A stretch of 64,000 bases of DNA, from positions 62,001 through 126,000 of the forward strand of contig WOFQ01000003.1 in NCBI GenBank assembly GCA_012184525.1, in the 5' to 3' direction. This DNA is from Xenoacremonium recifei. Taxonomy: Eukaryota > Ascomycota > Sordariomycetes > Hypocreales > Nectriaceae. Below the pieces are notes generated by a model. That model saw nothing but the letters and a program-made list of their open reading frames with translations. It had not been told where the DNA came from and did not search any database. Both the position numbers and the translations under genes were made by a program. Below are positions 43,172 through 53,669 of this stretch, in pieces; position 1 is the first letter of the stretch; the number at the start of each line of letters is the position of its first letter.

Positions 43172-46100
43172 ATGCGGCTACTTCACCGCATGCGGAATGG
43201 CAGGTTTGAGCTCACCAAGGACCTGGCGGAGGGCATGACACCCAAGTACGCAATTTTATCGCATACTTGGCTTTCCGATGATGAAGAAGTCAACTTCGAC
43301 GATGTCACGCAAGGCATCGCCGACAGCAAGCCCAAAGGTTATGCGAAGATCCTCTTCTGCGGAGAGCAAGCTGCCAAAGATGGCCTGGAGTACTTTTGGG
43401 TTGACACCTGCTGCATCAACAAGGATAGCAGCGCCGAGATGCAGGAGACAATCACATCCATGTTTTCTTGGTACGAAAAAGCGGTTAAATGTTACGCATA
43501 CCTATCGGATGTTTCGGTTCCCGAAGCACCTGACGTGGACATGGATTCACAATACCCCTCATACCCGTGGGAGCTAGCCTTTCGTGGCAGTCGTTGGTTC
43601 ACTCGAGGTTGGACTCTTCAAGAGCTGCTGGCACCCAAGACTGTCGAGTTTTTTTCTTGTGAAGGCACGCGTCTTGGGGATAAGAAGACACTGGAGCAGT
43701 ACGTCCACGAAGTCACCGGCATTCCTCTCCGAGCTCTTCGGGGAGACGACTTGACCACCTTCAGTGTTGCTGAACGACTTTTCTGGGCACAAAACCGAGA
43801 CACCAAACGAAAGGAAGACCAGGCCTACTGCCTGTTAGGGATTTTTAAGATCTTCATGCCTCTCATGTATGGTGAAGGCGACCACGCCTCTTTCCGCCTC
43901 CGAGAGGAGATCGACAAAAAGCATGCGGAGAATGCCAGGTTAGACAGCCTCTTGGCAAAGCTCCCTATCGCTTCTGAAGCAACTTTCAACTCTTTTAACA
44001 ACCAACACGAGCCGACTTGTCTCAAGAATACCCGCACGGAACTTTTACAGACCATTGACAAGTGGGCTAGCGGTAGTGACAAGAGGTGCATTTTTTGGCT
44101 GAACGGAATAGCTGGCACGGGAAAGTCAACGATCGCCCGTACTGTTGCCAGGACCTTCCATGACCGGGGCAACTTGGGAGCCAGTTTCTTCTTCTCCAGA
44201 GGGGGAGGCGACCTGAGCAATGCCACCAGACTCATTACGACGCTTGCTCGGCAACTAGCTACCAGAGTGCCCTATGCCAGGCGCTACATCTGTGAAGCCA
44301 TCATGGAACAACAAGAGATTGCTAGTCAATCTCTCCGAGATCAGTGGGATCAATTGATCCTCAAGCCTCTCTCCAGAATGAATGGGAAATCCTGTCCATC
44401 AACACTCGTCCTAGTACTAGATGCACTGGATGAGTTGGATAGTGAGAGAGATATTCAAGTCATCCTAAGAATCTTGGCGACTTCCAGGACACTCACCAAC
44501 ATCCAATTGCGAATCTTCATTACAAGCAGACCAGAAGTGTCAGTACGTGTCGGCTTGAGAAAGATACCGGAAGTGGATCGCAGAGAATTTGTCCTCCATG
44601 AAATTGAACCGTCGCTAGTCGATCGCGATTTAAGCCTCTTCTTCGAAAGCAAGCTTTCGACTATCCGAGAAGAGCGAGGCTTTGATGAAGATTGGCCAGG
44701 TAATCAGACTATCAAGCGACTCGTCGAGATCTCTTGTGGCCTTTTCATCTGGGCCTCGACTGCATGTCGCTTCATTCGTGAAGGTAGACGGCTGGCAATG
44801 AGGCGAATCAAGAACCTCATCCACGGACATCGCGCCGGCGAAGGTCCAGAGAAGCAGCTCGATCAAATCTATACCTACGTCCTCCAAGGATCTATTCAAC
44901 AAGATTACAATGAAAAGGAAAGGGCAGAGTTGTATGAGATCCTACGAGAGGTTCTTGGCAGCATTGTCATTCTTTTCTCCCCTCTCTCAATGGACTCCTT
45001 GGCAGAGCTGCTTCATATACCCTTGAGCGACATCAAGATGACTCTGGTAGATCTGCACACGATTTTCCATATCCCTAGCCAGACCTCCCGCCCCATTCGC
45101 TTGCACCATCCCACATTCCGCGACTTTCTTCTCGATAAAGACCGTTGCAGCGACCTCGACTTCTGGGTCGATGAGAAAGAAGCGCACAAGGCTCTTGGTG
45201 ACAGCTGTATAACGCTTATGACAAAGATGCTCAAACGGGACATTTGCAGTCTAGGATCGCCAGGTACTCGCGTACAGGATATTGATCCTGACCTAATTGA
45301 ACAGCGCATCCCTCCCGAGCTCCAGTATGCTTGTCTCTACTGGGCTCAGCATTACCGACAGAGCAAGACACATTTCCGTGACAACGACCGAGTAGACCGC
45401 TTCTTTCGAGAATACTTTCTGTACTGGCTTGAGGTAGTAAATCTGTTGGGGAAGAGCTCAGAGGGAGAGGCTATCGTGCGACTGTATCATTCTTTACTTG
45501 TGGTAGGTACTTCATTGAGCCGGGGCAAGAGACTTTCATTTCTAACATCACATTCGAATAGCCCGGGGACAACGTCCTTCAAATGCCTTTCTTGTCGGAT
45601 GCAAGGCAGTTTCTTTTGACATTTCAGTCTATCATCAAAGAGTCTCCCCTCCAGATATACTGTGCAGCTCTAGCGTTCATTCCTCCCTCGAATCAACTCA
45701 GAAACCACTTCTGGGACCAGATGCATCCTTGGATCAGAGACTTGCGAATCGCAGAGGCTATCATTCCCGCATCCAAAGACCAGGTTTATTTTGTCAACGA
45801 TGTCGCATTCACTCCTGACAGCAAGCGCGTTGCTGCTGGATCGTTCTATCAGATAGTGAGGCTCTGGGACACCGCAACCAAAGCTGCCATCGGGAAGTTC
45901 GAGGGTCCGACGGACAGGGTGAGTTCAATTGCAATCTCGCCTGACGGGACAATGATCTCGGCTGGTTCGGATGACTTCACGGTGATGACGTGGGACATGC
46001 GGACGGGAAAGCTACTCTATTCCCTCAATGCGCATACTCGATGGGTGAACTCTGTGGTCTTTTCTCCAGACGGCAAGCTCCTTGCGTCTGGCTCAATGGA

Positions 46101-47793
46101 CGAAACGATAGCCTTATGGGACGCCGCAACGGGAAGAGAGGTGAAGAGATTATTCAACCAGTCAAGCTGCGTTAACGACACCACATTCTCCGCTGACGGC
46201 TCTCTGATCGCCGCGGGATCTTTCGATGAAATGATCCGCATCTGGGAAGTTTCAGGAGACCCAGACAACGTACCTCTGATGCTTGATGGTCACTCAGGCT
46301 GCGTCAATTCCGTCAAGTTCTCGAAGAACGGGCAAAGAATCATATCTGGGTCTGATGACTTGACGATTAAAGTTTGGAATGCCATCACTGGAGCAGAAAT
46401 TATGAGTCTCCGAGGTCATACAAAAAAAGTGATTTCTGTCGCGTTTTCTCTGGATTGTAGCCAGATCGTGTCTGGCTCTGGAGACAAGACTATCAAGGTA
46501 TGGGACGCGAATAGCGGTGCCTTACTGCATACACTCCGAGAGCACACTAGCGGCATAAACGCTGTTGCATTTTCTCCCAATGGTCGGCTCTTTGGGTCTG
46601 CCTCATTCGATGACGAAGTTCGTCTCTGGGACACCAAGACTTGGCAGCTCCTTGGCGAGCTCGAAGACTTCAGGGATCCAGTGGATGTCGAAGAGCCGGA
46701 AGTGCAACTGATAGATGTCTCAAGTTCGGATCAAGAGCACACTCCTGTTGCAAACATCGAGTTCAAGGGCCATTCAAGCGCAGTAACTAATGTGATCATC
46801 TCCCCGAATAGCCAATTACTTGCTTCCAGCTCACAAGATGGAACAATTAATCTGTGGCAGAAGGAAGGGGTCGCTTGCTGGAAAGTTCAGGCTCACACTG
46901 GCCCTGTCAACACCATCGCCTTCTCACCAGACAGTCGGTTGATTGCTTCGGCCGCAACTGATAAGTACGTGAAATTATGGAACACGGACACAGGAACGCC
47001 ATCCGCTATCTGCAGAGGACACGAGAGTAGCGTTCTGGCTGTAGTCTTTTCTTCGGATGGGCTGCTTCTTGCTTCATGCTCGGCCGATAAAACGGTGAGG
47101 CTGTGGGCTGCAAGAGCTGGGGAACCTCTGGGAAGGCTTGAGGGTCATTCAGATGCTGTTAAAGATATTGCCTTTTCGCCAACCAGCAGAAATATTGCCT
47201 CCTGTTCAGCGGATGCGACAATCATCATTTGGGATTTGCAGACGCACACGGCAGTCACAACATTAAGGGGACACCTAGGTCCTGTCAGCTCTATCGCGTT
47301 TTCAGCAGACGGTGAATTGCTTGTGTCTTGCTCGGAGGATGCCACCGTCAGGCTTTGGAGCATATATGGAGCTGCATACGGAGTCATCAGAGGTGATGCC
47401 CTCCAAATTAACAGTGTCGCTTTTTCGTCAAACAACCAGCTCGTTGCGTCCTCTTCTTCTGATGGCGCTGTCAGACTTTGGGACCCTGAAACTCAAGCAG
47501 CCCGTGGTCTACTTCAGACTGATGCGGTAATTCGGAGAATGAATTTCTCGCCCCATACTCGGTACATAGAAACTGATCGAGGAGTTCTGGATATTAGTTC
47601 TTTCTCCTCTCCTCTTCTTCGGGCTTTGTCGAATCGTTCAAATGCTCTCTTCGTTACCGAGGAATGGCTGAAAAAGGATTTGGAGAAAATAATTTGGTTG
47701 CCCGATGGCCACCATGCGACTTGTGGAGTGACCTGGGATACGGCCATGGCGATGGGAGACTCGTCTGGAAGAATCACATTCGTTTATTTCTAA
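43172..47793 (+). CDS. HET-NACHT-WD40 NLR-like protein (HET-E/HET-D type)
   Basis: Two exons, join(43172..45502, 45562..47793), 1520 residues. The 59-nt intron starts GTAGGT and ends AATAG in phase 0. Residues ~1-240 form an N-terminal HET domain (YAILSHTWL, YFWVDTCCINKDSSAEM, RGWTLQELLAP). A NACHT NTPase follows, with P-loop GIAGTGKST near 311-320 and a Walker B-like LVLVLDALDELD. The C-terminal half from ~850 carries at least 13 WD40 repeats plus one degenerate, about two seven-blade propellers. This matches Podospora HET-D/HET-E-type NLRs: the propeller senses a non-self or modified ligand, NACHT oligomerises and HET executes cell death. The repeats here are clearly diverged from each other, unlike the near-identical fast-evolving repeats of some relatives. 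Confidence 0.93.
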
Positions 47794-49770
47794 AACAAGG
47801 TATCAAGTATGCTTTCTTTATTGAGTCAGGTGTTGGGTCAAGTGAGTAAGAGTATCGACCTTTTTTTACGCCAACTGTATTGATATTTATTGGATTGCGG
47901 CCCAAAAAGCGGCTTGTGTGGCTTTTTTATTTCATCAAACCGTGATGCAAATCATCAAATTGCTTTGTCGGAGATCGACGATCAAGGGCACATAGTTCAC
48001 AGGCCAAAGGGACTGGGTTGATGACTGCACTCGCACTGATGTGACGTTACCATAATACGAGCCACGGTACTACGGCTAGCAGGAGGGCTGGGGTTGACGG
48101 GTTAATAATAAATAAGCTCCAGCGTGTTTTCAACCAGAACTCACCGAAAAGAATCCGATGCTCAAGTGCAGATAGGCTGGAGAGCTGGATCGATACTGCA
48201 TGGAGCCGATCATGGAGTCCAGACCACCAGCTCTCCCCATTCTTGCAGGCCAGAACACCTAAACCAGGGGATGGTTCTCAGTTTAGTGGGGTTACGAGAG
48301 GGGAAATGCTCTTCATCCCACTTAGTGGCAGCCACAACCAATATTACAGGGTCTTTGGTGTCGGTCAACGACAAACTGAGCTGAGATTCTCGAAGCCAAT
48401 CGAGAAACGTGCTCGTGCTGTTGAGAATCCATTATCATTGGCCATTTTCTCCGAAATGTGAGTGGGAGTAAATTATGCAGGGATTCTACGAGACACCATG
48501 TGAACTGGTGCCTTCGTTGACAGGTTGGGCTGAGAAGGATAAAGATTGGCCCAGTCGAGCTGAAAAAGAGTCTTTTACGAGAATAAAAAAAAACCCCCTA
48601 AAAACATGCTGCCTCAATCTTGGAACCTAATTAAATGTGAACGCCTCGTCGGGAGCTTTTGATGGGAAGACATGGAGCCTGCCCAGTACCATGGTACCTG
48701 GCAGCGCCACCACCGCAATAGCCCAAGCGCTAACAGGCAGTGTAAATTAAAACCCCCAGATTTCACATTTCACATTTCACATTGACACGGATCTACCCTG
48801 TTGTTCAGATCTTGGAACTCCGAGACACGGTACTCCGTAATGGCGTCGGACCAGGGCCTGAGCTGGGCATGTCATTGACATTCCGTAGAAAGTGCAGGAC
48901 ACCCAGGAGACCAAGCCGATGACAGTCTCTCGAATTTTTGTTCAACGCATTGCTTCCCGATAATCTGCCGCAATAAGCTGCTAGCGAGTTCTCAGACGCT
49001 TGCAAGGAGGAGAACCACCTACTTTCCCACCAATGCGCCCTGGCCTGCAGAACAGGGAATTGACTGACTCGAGCAAGGCACGGAGTAATCACTTGACAGT
49101 GAATGCAAGGTCTCCCTGTCGACGGGAAGGATTCGTCAGCAGCCACCGATTCCCATCCACTGCCCTGACAAGTTGACCGATCCAACTGAACCATGCATCG
49201 CTGGTCACTCGTGCGGGGGAAATGCCTCGTGTGGCTCAAGCTCGAGCATCCTGGACGAGGACAAGGTCAGTTCGTGCTCGAATCAAGTATCGCATCAACA
49301 CCCACCTGGCGGAACCTGCATCCGGTGCATCTGTGCGCACTAATGCCTTCTATCTGAGTGGCTCCGACGCTGTCTGAGGGAAGATAGAGCTAGGCCCAAA
49401 CAACATCGCTTCCGCAATATTCACGTCTGTGCGAGAGCCTCAGCTCCGACCCAACCGGCCTAGAGCCTGCACCGTTCAGCCCAGGATGCAGTATGGAGGC
49501 TGTCGTAACCGAAAGAAGACGTCACAGTACTCTCTGTAGACTGCGGCAGCGGCGTCAGCATCTGCGGCAGAGGGGCACACCTTAGCTACCCCTGATAAGG
49601 CAGCTAGCTGCTAGGGATAAGGGGAGGATAAATAACAAGCTACAGCGCTTTGTCCAAGGAGCCAGACAGTACTGGCTTTGCTTCCCCCCCTCCCCAACCT
49701 TGCAGTCACAAGGCGCTACACCAAACCTCTGTTTCCTAGCATTTCATTACTCGTACTTAGCTATCCAAAC
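47794..49770. other. long intergenic region
   Basis: Almost 2 kb without a supported gene. Open frames at 48124-48461 (+) and 48805-49239 (-) have no recognisable family or codon pattern. A short tandem repeat lies at 48761-48783, and an A-run followed by a C-run near 48588-48598. ATAAATAA at 49628-49635 lies about 140 bp before the protoglobin ATG and could be its core promoter. Confidence 0.45.
48761..48783. repeat. short tandem repeat, 7-bp unit TTTCACA, about 3.3 copies
   Basis: The unit TTTCACA occurs three times in succession followed by TT. It is a minor microsatellite in an intergenic region, with no sign of function. Confidence 0.85.
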
Positions 49771-50639
49771 ATGGCGGCCGAACTGGAGCACATTGATCGC
49801 AAGGCTCTCTACACGAGCCTCGAGGCCCGCATTGACTATCTCCATCGCTTTCTCGATTTTGATGATCGTGGGTGTTCCCCCTTTGCAACTGCAACATTCC
49901 TCATAATCTGACACCCTTGACCCAGGTGATTTGGAAGCTCTGGCATTCGGATCCAAATTCGTCCAAGACCTTATCCCGGCCGTCGTGCATGTTATCTATC
50001 GAAAGCTCCTTCAGTTCGACATCACCGCTCGCGCCTTTGTATTCCGCGACACTCGCTCAGAGGAGCCATTCGAGGACCTCGTGGATGAGAACAGCCCTCA
50101 GCTCCAGGAGCGCAAGAGCTTCCTCAAGTCATATCTGACAAAGATATGTTCAGACCAATCTCAGATGGCCTTCTGGGAGTATCTAGACCAAGTCGGGTAG
50201 GTGCATGCAGAAGCTGGCTGAATCCTCTGACCGGGATTCTGACCGCATTTTCATCACGAGGACCGTAACTAATTCATCCAATAGTGCAATGCATGTTGGC
50301 TTGCGAAGGAACCGACCTCTGCAGGTGGAATACATCCACATCAGCGCGACACTGTGCTTGATCCAGCACGTTCTTACTGAAGCCGTCCTTTCTCATAATG
50401 CGCTGCCCATGTCCCGCAGAATCTCCATGGTCAAGGCTCTGAGCAAAGTCATCTGGATACAGAACGACCTCTTCGCCAAATGGTATGTGCGGGACGGCGA
50501 GGAATTCGGAGCCGGGGCCGCAGGAGCAGAGGCTGCCAAGGACTCCGAAGAAGCAAGCTCTTCTGCTAAGGAGGGCATGACGACATGCCCATTCAGTGGC
50601 ATTACCACGGGTGTGAAAGGCCTTAAAGTCGGCGAATAG
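49771..50639 (+). CDS. protoglobin / globin-sensor domain protein
   Basis: Three exons, join(49771..49867, 49926..50196, 50285..50639), 240 residues. Introns of 58 and 88 nt have GTGGGT and GTAGGT donors. The protein resembles fungal single-domain members of the globin-coupled sensor/protoglobin family: an N-terminal helix IDYLHRFLDFDDRD, then LEALAFGSKFVQDLIPAVVH, and a MHVGLRRNRPLQVEYIHISA stretch that matches the proximal-His helix of that family (His of AMHVG as probable haem ligand). A C-terminal Ala/Ser/Glu-rich tail of about 55 residues looks disordered and ends with GLKVGE. It probably binds haem and O2, CO or NO; no output domain is attached. Its biological role is unknown. Confidence 0.78.
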
Positions 50640-50864
50640 GAGAAACTAGGTTCAACTCGAAGTGAGGAATGAACGGGCGTCAAAGGACAAGAAGGAGCAT
50701 GGCCACGCCTACACTTGAGCAAGTTGGCCCCAAAACCAGGCTCTTGGCTATTTGCTTGATTCATCTATCTAATGTCTTCATGAAGGTTTACTAGGAAGGG
50801 AGTTAGTGCTTGCTAGGAGTAATTAATTCTATTATTTTCTTGAACGTGTTCTCAAAATCATCTG
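50640..50864. other. convergent intergenic region
   Basis: 225 bp between converging protoglobin and membrane-protein genes; presumably only 3' untranslated sequence. Confidence 0.4.
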
Positions 50865-52110
50865 CTAGCAATCTTCATACCCCATCCCGCTATCTCGATC
50901 TGACCGTAATGTTTGATCTTTTGACTTGGACTGATATGATTCAGAGATCTCAAAATCGACCGTCTTGTTAATGCCAGTCTGAAAATTGCTAGCATCCATT
51001 TCGTTCATATCGATATCTAATGGGACACTCCCTGAAAACCCCACTTCCATAATCTGTTCCTGAGAGCTGGCGCGACGACTTCTGCCTTCTTGGATCTCCA
51101 CAACACGCTCGCTCTGGGCAGCTGAATAATTGAAATCGTCATTTCGAAGGCTTGCAATATACCGCCGAGTACACCGGTTGGCGGGTTGTTGATTTCGGGA
51201 TGAGGCTGCGCCGACCTGGTTCGTGATGACGAGTTTTGAAGCAAGGATGTCGATACTAGTCAGCCCAGTTAGCAGGAGAAATTTTGATCTGCTGCAAATT
51301 CACCTACTACAGAACGAATGGAAACAGACACTCCATAGTGTACGCGAACCGGTCTAATTGACTGGCAGCGTTCGTTGCACTCTGAGAAGATGCTTGGAAG
51401 CTGTAGGTGACCGCTCGCATGATACCCAATATCGACAAAGTTGCAACTCGGACCTCAGTCGATCTCATCAGGTATTTAAGTAATCCCGTCTTGATTGCTA
51501 CCTGGAGGGATGTCGTTTTTGCGGAAGCAAATTTTGAGAGGAGAAAATAAAAACTGTTGCATTCCGTGACGGTGACGAGGACGAAATAGCTGATATGAAG
51601 GTGGTTGATAATGTGTTGAGCGGAATCGCTAGGGGCGAGAATGGATCTTGATCGCTTAACGGCAATCATTATGCGCACGATAGCTATGGATAGTATTCCA
51701 GTCCAGAAAAGGACAGAGAACACGAGCCAACGGCGGTTTCGTAGTACTCGGCGAAGGACCACGTAGCTGTAGAACGAAAGACCGGCTTCTTGGACCTTTT
51801 GTTTCACTACCGGTCAGTTCATATGTCAAAATTGAGTTAGGTCACCGCATTTACGCACCATCCAAAGCAGATCCGCGAAGACCGATGCTATTGCCTCGCT
51901 TTTTGGAGAAGCCTCGGTGGTGTAGAACGCATAATAACAAAGGCCGTTGGCCACCGCCCCTGCTGCAGAGGTGAAGATTGGTACCGCAACTACTGGAGAG
52001 AAGGAAGTTATTCCACAAACGAGACAACCGCAGAGCACACTTGCAATACCGATAGTGCTTAGAATTGCCCAGCTGAGCTCGAAGTAAATCGGGTCAGTAG
52101 AAGACGACAT
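50865..52110 (-). CDS. polytopic integral membrane protein, function unknown
   Basis: Three exons, complement(50865..51255, 51308..51795, 51859..52110), 376 residues. Six or seven hydrophobic helices are visible, starting with IYFELSWAILSTIGIASVL; the order and the motif WMVQEAGLSFYSYV between helices 2 and 3 match a widespread but uncharacterised family of fungal integral membrane proteins. A polar C-terminal tail of about 120 residues has many Ser, Arg and acidic residues and could be regulated by phosphorylation. Intron 1 (63 nt, GTGCGT...AAAAG) was chosen because it restores the MVQEAG frame. The donor of intron 2 is ambiguous by three bases. It is not a recognisable transporter, and I assign no function. 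Confidence 0.72.
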
Positions 52111-53669
52111 GGTATTAGCACAAAAGTGAAGAACTCGAAATTTCTTGGCATCTCTCGTAGCTTTCAATCTTTGTCGTTCTCTTCTATGAATTCCTGTCTC
52201 GCCGTTTTCGCCTCTCTTAGTTTGATATCCACTCTTCGTTGGTCCGCGAAACTCGATAAGCGAGTGCCATGTGTTCATGCGAGTCACGGCTGGAGAATTC
52301 TAGGGGATGTGGGGGTGGTCCTGGTACAAAGGATCAAAGAATGTGACCCCGTCGAGGGCTCGGGCTTCAGCTAGCGGCTCTAGCTCTTAATTTCTGCGGT
52401 TCAGAAGAGGACCCCCAAGAGCTTTGACGAGCATCAAAGCGGCACGGATCCTCCCCGAGTGGCCGAAGGGCCGGAATGTGGCTCCAGCTCGAAACGAGAA
52501 CAACCCTGGCGGTCTCACCTTGCGCTGCTCACTGCATCCAGATAAAAGGTAACCGAGTTGTCTTATGTCGGGGTTGATCAGATCATAAGCCGATCGGCCC
52601 AAGAAAGAGGAGGCTTGGCGATTTCTATTTGTTGGGAAGGATTTGCACTGTAAATTTGCACCCTTAGAAGTTCGGCAGAACCATGTCACTCCAAATACAG
52701 CGGTGGCATTGCAATGTCAAAGTCCGGAACCCTGCGGCCGCTCTTGGGCTAACTCGCCATACCCCGTATACGAGCCTCCGGTTTTGAGAGCATCTCCGAG
52801 GTGGAGACATCATTAGCTTGAGCGTCAGAAATTCCTGACGAAGTGATTGTTTTCTTTGTTATTCTAGGTGCAAATATGCGAAAAGGGAATGGGAGAGTCA
52901 AAGTGTCTAGGCCTAGGAATGTATTCGATCATTCAATGACACTATCCTGGGGCGCTTTCCCCATAGCGTCCTCGCCACCCAGTTGGACTCTAGCTTAGAC
53001 TGTGCTAGAAGCCGAAATTGATCTTATAGATCGGAGCTAAGGACAGAGACTCTGTCTAAGCTGTCACTCAGCGCCTGATGTCTCAACCAGATCTTCTGCT
53101 GATCGTCTTTTCGCTCCTCCTAGCAAAGCTTAGCAAAAGCTTGAGTCCTCTAGCCTTTGCAGCGGCTGAGTTTCTACCTGCTTCGAGTTGCCGTGTTTTC
53201 CCTGAATAACTCAATGGACGCTCTTAGAGTTCCGCTCATGCAGACACTGTCACAGACTGATAGCAGACACTATACTAGACCATTTTTCATTGTGTCCCGA
53301 GTTTTAAACGACAAAACTTGTTGAACTCGTTGGGGAGGCCTCCCGAGGAGCCAATGATTTTGTCATAGTCCATGGTCAGAACGACGCAGACGGTCGATAA
53401 GTAAAATAAAACGACATGATCTTTGGCCAAATAATCAGTTTATATACGAATTACTCAGAGCAGTTAGGCTGCATAGAAATGTCGATAGAAGAAATTAAAG
53501 TTGCATAGAACTCTGGGAATTCAGCGCCTTTGCCTGATCTTCGATTTATGGACATTGATATGCTAATCATACATCACGGCGTTGATGACGCCATATGCTA
53601 CTATCAGCCGCTGCTCAACATAGACAGGGTAACATGGTACGATAAATTTGAGGAGCTCAAACATCAGCC
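52111..53669. other. intergenic region with GCCGATCGGC palindrome
   Basis: About 1.56 kb without a supported gene; the open frame at 52387-52689 (-) lacks family features. It contains the perfect palindrome GCCGATCGGC at 52589-52598, identical to the copy at 19598-19607, and the 12-bp palindrome GGGAGGCCTCCC at 53333-53344. A degraded gene or repeat cannot be excluded. Confidence 0.4.

Noticed and set aside
43825..44235. 136-residue minus-strand open frame
   Set aside because: Antisense to the NACHT region of the NLR gene; a shadow frame.
48805..49239. 144-residue minus-strand open frame in a long intergenic region
   Set aside because: No recognisable family and no splice partners. Composition resembles chance coding in a GC-moderate region, although a lineage-specific gene cannot be fully excluded.
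52387..52689. 100-residue minus-strand open frame
   Set aside because: Basic and low in family signals, with no splice partners; probably chance.
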